A DNA stretch of 28,038 nucleotides from a virus, in IMG/VR virus record IMGVR_UViG_3300042197_001115, positions 1 through 28,038 of that record, one strand, 5' to 3'. A model generated the notes under the pieces. The model was not told where the DNA came from. It worked only from the letters and a program-made list of their open reading frames with translations, and did no database searches. Made by a program: the position numbers and the translations under genes. Below are positions 1-5,455 of this stretch, piece after piece. Within the stretch, counting starts at the first letter, position 1. Each line of letters opens with the position of its first letter.

Positions 1-1002
1 TATAATTGCTTTAGTATTTCCTGTTACAAGATTTTCTTTTTCTAAGATGTAATTTTTTACTTCTTGGTAATCGTGTAGGGTAATGAAGTCGCTATCAAGG
101 TTTTGTATTCTATCGCTTACATTTAGCAATACGGGATACTTCTGTTTTAGATACTCTAAACATTTGTTTTCTATGTGCATGTTAATAACTCTGCAACTAA
201 AAACAAAGTTTACTATATTACCAACATCAGCGTGTTTATCACCTTTGGTTTCTATAGAAATGAATCCTACTAATCCATAGTATCCGTATTTGTCCCAGGC
301 AAATACTGAATAACTAGACACATCATTTCTAAGTATGTAAGTATTAGCACTTGATGGTATAACTAATTTACCATTTTTATATTTTGTTTCTTTGCTATAC
401 TGAGTATTATCAAATATAGTTTTAGAATAGTTTAATTGATTAGAACGATTAACTAACTCTTCTATGCGATCTTGAAATGGTATGTTGTCATATCTTTCAA
501 CGATTGCTATGTGTATATCCGAATCTTTTAAAAAGGACACGTTATCAGTATTAGATTTAACTATATGTTTTTGTTCTAAGATTTTATAAAAGTTAGTACG
601 AGATTTGCCTATAGGCAAATCTATGTTATTGATGAACGTAAAAGGATTATTGTAAGTTGTTAAGTTTGGGCAATAGAATGTTGCTTCATTGGTGTTAATA
701 ACATTATCGTCAATGAACACTACATCAGCATCCCTTAATTGACAATTTTCAATAATTTGTTTTACTCTATGGCCTTTAGGTTCTAGATTAATACTAGGAA
801 AGACAAACAGGTCCCATATGCTTGATAGTTTTTTCCTAACAGATTGTAAGTTATTGATAGAGCATATCGAATGGATTATGCCAAGTTTTTCAGACTGTTG
901 TATGAAAGCAACAATATTTGGGTCTAGGGTAGTCTCACCGCCCTCGGTTATACTACCCTTCCAGAGTACGCCGTCAATATCCCAGATGATAAGTTTAACC
1001 AT
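1..1002 (-). CDS. FkbH-like HAD/GNAT protein (3' end outside window)
   Basis: The first 334 residues are visible and the frame is still open at base 1. An N-terminal HAD phosphatase-like domain begins with WDIDGVLWKG (Asp8 and Asp10 at the nucleophile positions) and has a later FIDDN acidic motif. The second half carries the family marks SNQLN, DKYGYYGLVG and SCRV of the GNAT-like domain. In polyketide pathways FkbH proteins load a glyceryl unit from 1,3-bisphosphoglycerate onto an acyl carrier protein, while HAD-GNAT relatives also occur in surface-glycan loci. No carrier protein is visible here, so the substrate is unknown. There is no Shine-Dalgarno site; a perfect TATAAATA lies 5 bases before the ATG, which predicts a leaderless late mRNA. 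Family fairly sure, role unknown. Confidence 0.8.
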   Translation of the reverse strand, partial: MVKLIIWDIDGVLWKGSITEGGETTLDPNIVAFIQQSEKLGIIHSICSINNLQSVRKKLSSIWDLFVFPSINLEPKGHRVKQIIENCQLRDADVVFIDDNVINTNEATFYCPNLTTYNNPFTFINNIDLPIGKSRTNFYKILEQKHIVKSNTDNVSFLKDSDIHIAIVERYDNIPFQDRIEELVNRSNQLNYSKTIFDNTQYSKETKYKNGKLVIPSSANTYILRNDVSSYSVFAWDKYGYYGLVGFISIETKGDKHADVGNIVNFVFSCRVINMHIENKCLEYLKQKYPVLLNVSDRIQNLDSDFITLHDYQEVKNYILEKENLVTGNTKAII

Positions 1003-1007
1003 GTAAA

Positions 1008-1015
1008 TATTTATA
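1008..1015 (-). promoter_or_regulatory. T4-type late promoter motif of the FkbH-like gene
   Basis: On the minus strand this reads TATAAATA, the T4 late consensus. Five bases separate it from the ATG. With the T4 spacing (last A of the motif at -6) transcription would start on the A of the start codon. Confidence 0.6.
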
Positions 1016-1023
1016 TATGAGTA

Positions 1024-1052
1024 TTGACATAAAAAGTAAAATGAATTAGAAT
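1024..1052 (+). promoter_or_regulatory. Sigma70 promoter of the tRNA array
   Basis: TTGACA (1024-1029), 17-base spacer, TAGAAT (1047-1052). The predicted start is at about 1059, one base before tRNA-Gln, so it should drive the first tRNA and the two genes after it. Confidence 0.85.
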
Positions 1053-1059
1053 AAGATAT

Positions 1060-1134
1060 TGGGGATTCGCCAAGCGGTAAGGCATCGGATTTTGATTCCG
1101 ACATTCCCAGGTTCGATCCCTGGATCCCCAGCCA
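1060..1134 (+). tRNA. tRNA-Gln (TTG)
   Basis: Full cloverleaf with acceptor TGGGGAT/ATCCCCA, anticodon loop TTTTGAT giving TTG, T-loop TTCGATC and encoded CCA. The U1-A72 start is typical of bacterial tRNA-Gln. Confidence 0.96.
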
Positions 1135-1149
1135 TACAAGGAGATTATC

Positions 1150-1326
1150 ATGAAAACAGTAACATTTGAAAGTGTATATAACAAAGAAAAATTTACTTGC
1201 AACGGTAAATCCTTGCAGGATGTTAGAGTTATTGATGGTATAGAATATCTACGTGTCTTTAAGTTCGGGACGCAACGTGAGGTATTGGTTCGTAAAGATA
1301 CCCTAAAACGGGTGTCTAAAAAATAA
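1150..1326 (+). CDS. Small basic hypothetical protein (58 aa)
   Basis: A 58-residue protein beginning MKTVTFESVYNKEKF and ending in a Lys/Arg-rich tail (LKRVSKK). A good ribosome site (AAGGAGAT) lies 5 bases before the ATG, so the start is secure. It sits 15 bases after tRNA-Gln and 29 bases before the HNH gene, in the same transcript from the promoter at 1024. I recognise no family, signal peptide or membrane segment. The predicted content is mostly beta strand with a positively charged end, which would fit nucleic-acid or small-protein binding, but this is only a guess. Confidence 0.8.
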   Translation: MKTVTFESVYNKEKFTCNGKSLQDVRVIDGIEYLRVFKFGTQREVLVRKDTLKRVSKK

Positions 1327-1355
1327 GATGTAAATATATAAAGATAGGAGTTATC

Positions 1356-1919
1356 ATGGCTGTTTTAGCATTGGATATCTCAGGAATTCCGCGGCAGTGG
1401 ATCTCCTTTGATGACGCTATTGTATATCATGCAAAGGAACTTGTTGCATGGAGCCTGGGTGATGTAGTAGCACGGTATCGTGGTGGAATTCAAAACGACG
1501 GTACTGAAAGTTATTTAGAAACACCTAGCATCATTGCGATTAGAGGTCATGGGTTTGACCCTGCACGCCACAATAGAGTTAGTCTAACTAATCGAACATT
1601 GTTCGGGCGAGACAGACATGTATGTGCATATTGTGGAGGACATTTCCCAAACTATCATCATCTAAGTCGTGACCATATATTGCCTAAGAGCAGGGGAGGT
1701 ACTGATGTTTGGATGAACGTAGTGACCGCTTGCAAAGAATGTAACGGTAAAAAAGGTAGTAAGACATTGAAAGAAGCACGTATGGAGTTATTATATGTAC
1801 CATATGTGCCGAATCATTTTGAAAATCTGATCTTGCAGAACCGCAACATCCTTGCGGATCAAATGGAGTACTTGTTATCAGGTGTTCCAAAACATAGCAG
1901 AATTTTAAAAATGTCTTGA
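1356..1919 (+). CDS. HNH endonuclease
   Basis: A 187-residue protein with a complete zinc-type HNH core: CxxC (Cys90, Cys93), SRDHILPKSRGG with Asp106-His107, Asn121 and a second CxxC pair (Cys126, Cys129) followed by Asn130. The HNH core cuts DNA using one metal ion held by the His/Asn residues, while the four Cys bind a structural zinc. A ribosome site (AGGAG) precedes the ATG by 7 bases. The N-terminal 80 residues match nothing I know. HNH proteins in phage tRNA arrays are usually free-standing homing nucleases; it could also act in packaging or host-DNA attack, but no terminase gene is next to it. Its TGA stop lies inside the -35 box of the next promoter. Confidence 0.9.
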   Translation: MAVLALDISGIPRQWISFDDAIVYHAKELVAWSLGDVVARYRGGIQNDGTESYLETPSIIAIRGHGFDPARHNRVSLTNRTLFGRDRHVCAYCGGHFPNYHHLSRDHILPKSRGGTDVWMNVVTACKECNGKKGSKTLKEARMELLYVPYVPNHFENLILQNRNILADQMEYLLSGVPKHSRILKMS

Positions 1920-1944
1920 CAAAAAAACATTTGTCATGTATACT
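1916..1944 (+). promoter_or_regulatory. Sigma70 promoter before tRNA-Asn
   Basis: TTGACA (1916-1921), 17-base spacer, TATACT (1939-1944). The -35 box contains the TGA stop of the HNH gene. Confidence 0.85.
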
Positions 1945-1968
1945 ATAGATTAAATAGTTAAGTTCGAT

Positions 1969-2044
<76 letters not shown>

Positions 2045-2055
2045 TTTTAGAATAT

Positions 2056-2131
2056 GCTGGTTTAGCTCAGTTGGTAGAGCATCTGCCTTGTAAGCAGGAG
2101 GTCGTCAGTTCGAATCCGACAACCAGCACCA
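2056..2131 (+). tRNA. tRNA-Thr (TGT)
   Basis: Acceptor GCTGGTT/AACCAGC, anticodon loop CTTGTAA, T-loop TTCGAAT, encoded CCA. It is followed directly by the EF-hand gene. Confidence 0.96.
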
Positions 2132-2156
2132 TATGACACACAGGAGTATTGAGTTT

Positions 2157-2393
2157 ATGAAGAAGTTTATTGTATTGGGATTGTTTGCCATTTCTGCTAA
2201 TGCAATGGCCGTTGATAGGGTAACACAGTTTGATACGGACTTGGATGGTAAAGTTTCATACAAGGAACTTACTTCGGTATGTGACGTTTCAAAGTCACTG
2301 TTTGACCGAGCAGATAAGAATAACGATGGGTATTTGAATAACGCTGAATTGCGTACAGCAAAGTCCTATCTACTGTCAACTTGCAGTAAGTAA
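2157..2393 (+). CDS. Secreted two-EF-hand calcium-binding protein
   Basis: A 78-residue protein. Residues 1-18 form a signal peptide: KK, a hydrophobic stretch, then an ANA or AMA cleavage site. Two full 12-residue EF-hand loops follow, Asp26-Glu37 (DTDLDGKVSYKE) and Asp53-Glu64 (DKNNDGYLNNAE), each with D/N at loop positions 1, 3 and 5, Gly at 6 and Glu at 12. Cys42 and Cys76 could form a disulfide outside the cytoplasm. The ATG at 2157 is chosen because it starts the signal peptide, although AGGAGT is 9-10 bases upstream; an earlier in-frame ATG at 2133 would put eight residues before the signal and has no ribosome site. The gene is squeezed between tRNA-Thr and tRNA-Arg. Calcium binding is predicted; its role in infection is unknown. 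Confidence 0.88.
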   Translation: MKKFIVLGLFAISANAMAVDRVTQFDTDLDGKVSYKELTSVCDVSKSLFDRADKNNDGYLNNAELRTAKSYLLSTCSK

Positions 2394-2400
2394 AAATTAT

Positions 2401-2477
2401 CTGCCCGTAGCTCAGTTGGATAGAGCAATGGCCTTCTAAGCCATCGGTCGGACGTTCGAATCGTCTCGGGCAGGCCA
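2401..2477 (+). tRNA. tRNA-Arg (TCT)
   Basis: Acceptor CTGCCCG/CGGGCAG, anticodon loop CTTCTAA, T-loop TTCGAAT, discriminator G, encoded CCA. It reads AGA, a codon common in AT-rich genes. Confidence 0.95.
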
Positions 2478-2516
2478 AATTAGTAGCGAAAGTTTTATTG
2501 ATTAAATAAGTTTATT

Positions 2517-2594
2517 CGGGGTGTAGCGCAGTCTGGTTAGCGCATCTGCTTTGGGAGCAGAGGGTCGTGAGTTCGAATCCCACCACCCCGACCA
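2517..2594 (+). tRNA. tRNA-Pro (TGG)
   Basis: Acceptor CGGGGTG/CACCCCG, anticodon loop TTTGGGA, T-loop TTCGAAT, encoded CCA. The C1-G72 pair is typical of bacterial tRNA-Pro. Confidence 0.96.
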
Positions 2595-2599
2595 TTTTA

Positions 2600-2675
2600 G
2601 GAAGTTTAGCTCAGTTGGTAGAGCGGCGCCCTTACAAGGCGTAGGTCAGAGGTTCGACCCCTCTAACTTCCACCA
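2600..2675 (+). tRNA. tRNA-Val (TAC)
   Basis: Acceptor GGAAGTT/AACTTCC, anticodon loop CTTACAA, T-loop TTCGACC, encoded CCA. Confidence 0.95.
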
Positions 2676-2693
2676 ATTCTTTGATTGTAATAA

Positions 2694-2703
2694 TTCTTTA
2701 ACA
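2694..2703 (+). promoter_or_regulatory. boxA-like sequence
   Basis: TTCTTTAACA resembles the boxA antitermination signal of bacterial rRNA leaders (TGCTCTTTAACA). It lies just after tRNA-Val. In an AT-rich spacer this could be chance. Confidence 0.3.
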
Positions 2704-2721
2704 CAATTTTCTCAGAGGTGT

Positions 2722-2744
2722 AATAAATACACATATTATAAATA
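2722..2744 (+). promoter_or_regulatory. Two T4-type late promoter motifs
   Basis: AATAAATA (2722-2729) and a perfect TATAAATA (2737-2744) lie before the GNAT-like gene at 2759. The first would leave a leader of about 24 bases that keeps the AAAGGTAG ribosome site; the second would cut into that site. Confidence 0.5.
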
Positions 2745-2758
2745 TCAAAGGTAGCGAC

Positions 2759-3193
2759 ATGTTAAACATCATCAACAATATCAACGATCCGCTACTAAGT
2801 TACATCAAAGATGATCCAGTGAGACCCGAAATTCCTGTAGAGTTTCGGGTTTCTAATTTTAGATTTGTTGGCGCCTTAGTAGAGGACACACCAGAAGCAA
2901 TGGTCTGCGTAAGTCTGCATGACTTCATCCCTGAATCTGTAGAAGATTTATCTAAGGAATCAGAAAATCCTGATACTGCTATATTCTATACCATATGGAG
3001 TTATAAAGCAGGTGCGGCAAGAGATTTACTGTTTTCAACAGTTAAAGAAATACAACGCATGTTTCCTAACATTACACGTTTTGTAACACTCAGTCCTAAA
3101 ACTGAAATGGCTAAACGTTTTCATTTACGCAATGGAGCGTCGGTGTTAAAAGAAAATGCTAATACGGTCAACTACGAATATAAAGTAGTTTGA
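2759..3193 (+). CDS. GNAT-like phage protein
   Basis: A 144-residue protein. The C-terminal half (YTIWSYKAGAARDLLFS, then FVTLSPKTEMAKRFHLRNGA and TVNYEY) looks like a small GNAT fold found in many phages: a helix after a G/A-rich turn where acetyl-CoA would sit, then the SPKTEMAKRFHLRNGA segment resembling the last helix and strand of acetyltransferases. The usual R/QxxGxG/A loop is only partly kept (AGAARD), so activity is uncertain. AAAGGTAG precedes the ATG. Late-type motifs upstream suggest late or two-phase expression. The TGA stop lies within the -35 box of the next promoter. The substrate is unknown. Confidence 0.75.
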   Translation: MLNIINNINDPLLSYIKDDPVRPEIPVEFRVSNFRFVGALVEDTPEAMVCVSLHDFIPESVEDLSKESENPDTAIFYTIWSYKAGAARDLLFSTVKEIQRMFPNITRFVTLSPKTEMAKRFHLRNGASVLKENANTVNYEYKVV

Positions 3194-3218
3194 CAATAAA
3201 TTACAAATAGCGTATACT
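3190..3218 (+). promoter_or_regulatory. Sigma70 promoter before tRNA-Trp
   Basis: TTGACA (3190-3195), 17-base spacer, TATACT (3213-3218). The stop codon of the GNAT-like gene is inside the -35 box. Confidence 0.85.
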
Positions 3219-3235
3219 ACACGCATTAGTTCAGT

Positions 3236-3310
3236 ATCTCGGTGGTGTCAACGGCAGCATGACGGTCTCCAAAACCGCTGGTGGGGGTTCGAATCCCTCC
3301 CGGGATGCCA
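3236..3310 (+). tRNA. tRNA-Trp (CCA)
   Basis: Acceptor ATCTCGG/CCGGGAT, D-stem GTGT/GCAT, anticodon loop CTCCAAA, T-loop TTCGAAT, discriminator G, encoded CCA. Its first base pair is A-T, unlike E. coli tRNA-Trp. Confidence 0.93.
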
Positions 3311-3344
3311 AAAATCTGATGAAAAACAAGCACTTACGAGAGGC

Positions 3345-3373
3345 TTGACAAATAATCAGGTTTAGTGTAGAAT
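3345..3373 (+). promoter_or_regulatory. Sigma70 promoter before tRNA-Leu
   Basis: AGGC-TTGACA (3345-3350), 17-base spacer beginning AATAATCAGG, TAGAAT (3368-3373). It shares its upstream and spacer sequence with the early promoters at 4781, 15794 and 19279. Confidence 0.85.
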
Positions 3374-3400
3374 ACGCATATACGCTGAGAAATCAGCAAC

Positions 3401-3414
3401 GCTCTTTAAAAATT
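3401..3414 (+). promoter_or_regulatory. boxA-like antitermination sequence in the tRNA-Leu leader
   Basis: GCTCTTTAAAAATT closely matches the rRNA-leader boxA (GCTCTTTAACAATT). It sits between a strong promoter and a stable-RNA gene, the same place as in rRNA operons. If real, NusB-S10 binding here would let polymerase read through the structured tRNA array. Confidence 0.5.
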
Positions 3415-3428
3415 GTTGTAAATTTTTT

Positions 3429-3516
3429 GCCCGGATGGTGAAATAGGTAGACACAAGGGACTTAAAATCCCTCGCCCTAAAACGGCATGCCGGTTCGATT
3501 CCGGCTCCGGGCACCA
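3429..3516 (+). tRNA. tRNA-Leu (TAA)
   Basis: Acceptor GCCCGGA/TCCGGGC, anticodon loop CTTAAAA, class II variable arm, T-loop TTCGATT, encoded CCA. Confidence 0.96.
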
Positions 3517-3633
3517 TATTGAAGCACATTGTAAGCCATGGGCTTGATCATGCCTGAGTAACTATGTACATAATTGCGGTAATTCTAGACAATCCCGCAT
3601 GAGCATAGCAAATAGTGCAGTGTGTTTCAATAT
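3516..3633 (+). ncRNA. Structured spacer RNA, element A
   Basis: Starts on the last base of the tRNA-Leu CCA. Its ends (3516-3531 and 3618-3633) pair along 16 bases with two G-U pairs and no mismatch: ATATTGAAGCACATTG against CAGTGTGTTTCAATAT. Inside is a hairpin whose loop holds CTTGATCA. The terminal stem keeps the CATT/AGTG segment shared with elements B (4993) and C (6583). No reading frame of note. Function unknown; it could be a small RNA freed by tRNA end processing. Confidence 0.6.
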
Positions 3634-3646
3634 GGTTTCTATAACA

Positions 3647-3742
3647 AAGGGGGAGTGGCGGATATGTCTCAATGTCATATTCATCGCCTATTGTAAAACT
3701 CTTAAACGACAGCATATGCCTCACTCGCAGGTTGTGCCCCTT
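3647..3742 (+). ncRNA. Self-complementary spacer RNA between tRNA-Leu and tRNA-Met
   Basis: Nested pairings: AAGGGG (3647-3652) with CCCCTT (3737-3742), GAGTG (3653-3657) with CACTC (3722-3726), and ATATG (3662-3666) with CATAT (3713-3717). It lacks the CATT/AGTG mark of elements A to C. No coding frame is seen. It is either a processing stem between tRNAs or a separate small RNA. Confidence 0.4.
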
Positions 3743-3750
3743 ATAAATTT

Positions 3751-3827
3751 GCCTCTGTAGCTCAATTGGTTAGAGCAGTGGACTCATAATCCATTGGTTA
3801 CAGGTTCGAGTCCTGTCGGAGGCACCA
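3751..3827 (+). tRNA. tRNA with CAT anticodon (elongator Met or Ile2)
   Basis: Acceptor GCCTCTG/CGGAGGC, anticodon loop CTCATAA, T-loop TTCGAGT, encoded CCA. G1-C72 rules out an initiator. Whether it is Met or the lysidine-modified Ile reading AUA cannot be settled by eye. Confidence 0.93.
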
Positions 3828-3832
3828 ATATT

Positions 3833-3922
3833 GGAAGTGTGGCAGAGTGGTTGAATGCACTAGTCTTGAAAACTAGCGATTCCGCAAGGGGTCCGTGAGT
3901 TCGAATCTCACCGCTTCCACCA
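3833..3922 (+). tRNA. tRNA-Ser (TGA)
   Basis: Acceptor GGAAGTG/CGCTTCC, anticodon loop CTTGAAA, class II variable arm, T-loop TTCGAAT, encoded CCA. Confidence 0.95.
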
Positions 3923-3929
3923 GTGTACA

Positions 3930-4021
3930 GGAGAGGTGCCCGAGAGGCCTAAGGGAGCGGTTTGCTAAACCGTCGATTCACGAAAGTGGGTCCGTGGGTT
4001 CGAATCCCACTCTCTCCACCA
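3930..4021 (+). tRNA. tRNA-Ser (GCT)
   Basis: Acceptor GGAGAGG/TCTCTCC, anticodon loop TTGCTAA, long variable arm, T-loop TTCGAAT, encoded CCA. Confidence 0.95.
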
Positions 4022-4032
4022 AAGGATTTATC

Positions 4033-4395
4033 ATGTACTTTGAAATTGATGAACAATACATTTGTGACGTAATGGTTAAGCAGGAATACGATTTTATCAA
4101 AGATCGTAATAACCCTACACATGATGACCTAATCAAAATTCTAAAAGGTTGGGACAAGAGTTATAGCATCAGTAACAAAGACCATGATGAATTCACAAAA
4201 TTGCGCAATCAATTAGAAGAACAAGGTTATATTCAAACAAGGCGTAACTGTTGGAATGGTGATACTGTATTGAAGCCATTCTATTTGAACGGTTGGCGAT
4301 TCAAAAAGAATCATAGATTTCCTTGCGCGGCAGCACTAAAGAATAGTATCACTTGCGCTAAGAAATATAAATGGAAAAGTATTAGTAGTTTATAA
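4033..4395 (+). CDS. Hypothetical protein (120 aa)
   Basis: A 120-residue protein beginning MYFEIDEQYICDVMV, with a Lys-rich C-terminus (KYKWKSISSL). AAAGGAT lies 7 bases before the ATG, which fixes the start; a longer reading of the frame would run back into tRNA-Ser. Acidic in the first half and basic in the second, with a Trp/Asn segment (RRNCWNGDTV), and no signal peptide or membrane helix. It sits between tRNA-Ser 12 bases before and tRNA-Cys 2 bases after. I do not recognise the family. Confidence 0.82.
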   Translation: MYFEIDEQYICDVMVKQEYDFIKDRNNPTHDDLIKILKGWDKSYSISNKDHDEFTKLRNQLEEQGYIQTRRNCWNGDTVLKPFYLNGWRFKKNHRFPCAAALKNSITCAKKYKWKSISSL

Positions 4396-4396
4396 T

Positions 4397-4474
4397 GCAT
4401 CGGTACCAGAGCGGTCTAATGGCGCGGATTGCAAATCCGTTGATTCGCAGGTTCGAATCCTGCCCGTTGCTCCA
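4397..4474 (+). tRNA. tRNA-Cys (GCA)
   Basis: Anticodon loop TTGCAAA, T-loop TTCGAAT, discriminator T as in tRNA-Cys, encoded CCA. The acceptor GCATCGG/CCGTTGC has a T-T mismatch at pair 4. Confidence 0.9.
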
Positions 4475-4481
4475 ATAAATA
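4475..4481 (+). promoter_or_regulatory. Late promoter motif before the 68-aa gene
   Basis: ATAAATA, preceded by A, ends 5 bases before the ATG at 4487. It starts immediately after the CCA of tRNA-Cys. The predicted start is on the A of ATG. Confidence 0.5.
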
Positions 4482-4486
4482 CATCT

Positions 4487-4693
4487 ATGCAAGTAGATAC
4501 AGTATCACAAGTCTTAGGTTGGGTTAACAACTTAAGAGTAACAGAAACTAGAAACACCTACAATTATGACAAGGGTAATAGTGTTACTATGGTATCAACA
4601 CGTACAGATGCATTTACCATAACAGGATATAATCCTGACGGAACCCCAGTCTCTAATGTTGAGAAGGGTTCCAAAGTAGACGTTAAAGTTTAA
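4487..4693 (+). CDS. Small hypothetical protein (68 aa), probably leaderless
   Basis: A 68-residue protein beginning MQVDTVSQVLGWVNN, rich in Thr, Val and Asn, probably beta-strand, and ending GSKVDVKV. No ribosome site exists, because the 12 bases between tRNA-Cys and the ATG hold only the late motif, so translation would start on the first base of the mRNA. It ends 2 bases before tRNA-Ile. I recognise no family. The frame is short and could be chance, but its late-motif placement matches five other genes in the window, which raises confidence. Confidence 0.62.
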   Translation: MQVDTVSQVLGWVNNLRVTETRNTYNYDKGNSVTMVSTRTDAFTITGYNPDGTPVSNVEKGSKVDVKV

Positions 4694-4695
4694 CT

Positions 4696-4772
4696 GCCTG
4701 TTTAGCTCAGATGGTTAGAGCACCGTCTTGATAAGGCGGGGGTCCTTGGTTCGATCCCAAGAACAGGCACCA
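4696..4772 (+). tRNA. tRNA-Ile (GAT)
   Basis: Acceptor GCCTGTT/AACAGGC, anticodon loop TTGATAA, T-loop TTCGATC, encoded CCA. Confidence 0.95.
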
Positions 4773-4780
4773 AATAAGGC

Positions 4781-4809
4781 TTGACAAATAATTCAAGTTA
4801 GTGTATTAT
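4781..4809 (+). promoter_or_regulatory. Sigma70 promoter before tRNA-Lys
   Basis: AGGC-TTGACA (4781-4786), 17-base spacer, TATTAT (4804-4809). Same promoter group as 3345 and 15794. Confidence 0.85.
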
Positions 4810-4829
4810 ACATATATTGATTAGGAGAT

Positions 4830-4919
4830 ATGACATGAAACGAGGTAAACTCTAGTGTCATTTTAGTTCCAATGTACGGACTAAGATGGCACGTTAAATC
4901 GACTTAGTACAAACATTGG
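4830..4919 (+). promoter_or_regulatory. Structured leader of tRNA-Lys with a six-codon frame
   Basis: About 100 bases lie between the promoter start and tRNA-Lys. A ribosome site (AGGAGATA, 4823-4830) is followed by a tiny frame, MKRGKL (4835-4855). ATGACA (4830-4835) pairs with TGTCAT (4856-4861) around this frame. A second stem, CCAATGT (4869-4875) with ACATTGG (4913-4919), encloses ACTAAG (4880-4885) with CTTAGT (4903-4908) and takes in the first two bases of the tRNA. The layout resembles a translated attenuation leader, but no terminator hairpin with a T-run is seen. Confidence 0.4.
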
Positions 4920-4993
4920 GACGTTAGCTCAGTTGGTAGAGCAGTAGACTTTTAATCTATTGGTCGTGGGTTCGAACCCCGCACGTCCTACCA
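4918..4993 (+). tRNA. tRNA-Lys (TTT)
   Basis: Acceptor GGGACGT/ACGTCCT with a G1-U72 pair, anticodon loop CTTTTAA, T-loop TTCGAAC, encoded CCA. Confidence 0.95.
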
Positions 4994-5065
4994 TATTATA
5001 GCACATTGCCGAACAGTCAAATTGCCTACTCAAGCGGGAAGCAGATGAGTAGTGTGCTATAATAT
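4993..5065 (+). ncRNA. Structured spacer RNA, element B
   Basis: Fills exactly the gap between the tRNA-Lys CCA and the first base of the next tRNA. Ends 4993-5005 and 5053-5065 are a perfect 13 bp inverted repeat (ATATTATAGCACA / TGTGCTATAATAT), extended by a G-U and an A-U pair into the CATT/AGTG segment shared with elements A and C. An inner hairpin pairs CTACTCA with TGAGTAG. The right arm also contains TGCTATAAT, an extended -10 box, so a promoter role for the next tRNA is possible. Confidence 0.6.
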
Positions 5066-5140
5066 GGTAGAGTAGCATAACGGTAGTGCAACACCTTCAT
5101 ACGGTGCGCTGTGAGAGTTCGATTCCCTCCTCTACTACCA
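5066..5140 (+). tRNA. tRNA with CAT anticodon (Met or Ile2)
   Basis: Acceptor GGTAGAG/CTCTACT with G1-U72, D-stem GCAT/GTGC, anticodon loop TTCATAC, T-loop TTCGATT with one T-stem mismatch, encoded CCA. It lacks initiator marks. The loop differs from the usual CTCATAA, so its identity as Met or Ile2 is open. Confidence 0.85.
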
Positions 5141-5149
5141 AAGTTTTTT

Positions 5150-5225
5150 GCTCGGTTCGTCTATCGGTTTAGGACGCTAGCCTTTCACGCTGGAAAGACG
5201 GGTTCGATTCCCGTACCGAGTACCA
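5150..5225 (+). tRNA. tRNA-Glu (TTC)
   Basis: Acceptor GCTCGGT/ACCGAGT, anticodon loop CTTTCAC, T-loop TTCGATT, encoded CCA. Confidence 0.94.
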
Positions 5226-5231
5226 ATATAA

Positions 5232-5318
5232 GGGTGTTGCCCCCTACGGCGGACTGTAAATCCGTTCCTAAAGGTAGGGAAGTCAAGGCACGTGGAGCGT
5301 TACCATCAGCACCCACCA
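5232..5318 (+). tRNA. Aberrant tRNA-Tyr-like gene (GTA)
   Basis: Acceptor GGGTGTT/AGCACCC with discriminator A and encoded CCA, and an anticodon arm with loop CTGTAAA (GTA, Tyr). But only about 10 bases lie between acceptor and anticodon stem, too few for a D-arm, and the T-loop position reads AGCGTTA, not TTCRANY. CCCTAC before the anticodon stem can pair with GTAGGG after it, suggesting a different fold. It may be a rearranged or dead tRNA, or a tRNA-like RNA. Confidence 0.5.
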
Positions 5319-5323
5319 AAAGG

Positions 5324-5331
5324 CATAAATA
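5324..5331 (+). promoter_or_regulatory. Late promoter motif before the 28-aa membrane protein
   Basis: CATAAATA, with a predicted start at about 5337. This leaves a leader that keeps the AGGAGG ribosome site of the gene at 5363. Confidence 0.45.
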
Positions 5332-5362
5332 TATCTCTTTTGAACACACAGGAGGACACAGA

Positions 5363-5449
5363 ATGGAATTTATAGGAATGAATGTTCTAGCAATTTTGAT
5401 TTTATCGTTATCGATTATCGTTAGCGACATTGTTTCAATGCTAGAGTAA
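5363..5449 (+). CDS. Single-span membrane microprotein (28 aa)
   Basis: A 28-residue frame too short for routine calling. It has an unusually strong ribosome site (AGGAGG) 7 bases before the ATG, and almost the whole product is one hydrophobic helix (NVLAILILSLSIIVSDIV) ending MLE. A late-type motif lies upstream and tRNA-Asp starts 6 bases downstream. Such microproteins can act as lysis or membrane-effect factors, but nothing here shows which, and no lysis genes are nearby. The strong ribosome site and membrane character make it likely to be translated. Confidence 0.65.
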   Translation: MEFIGMNVLAILILSLSIIVSDIVSMLE

Positions 5450-5455
5450 GAATAA

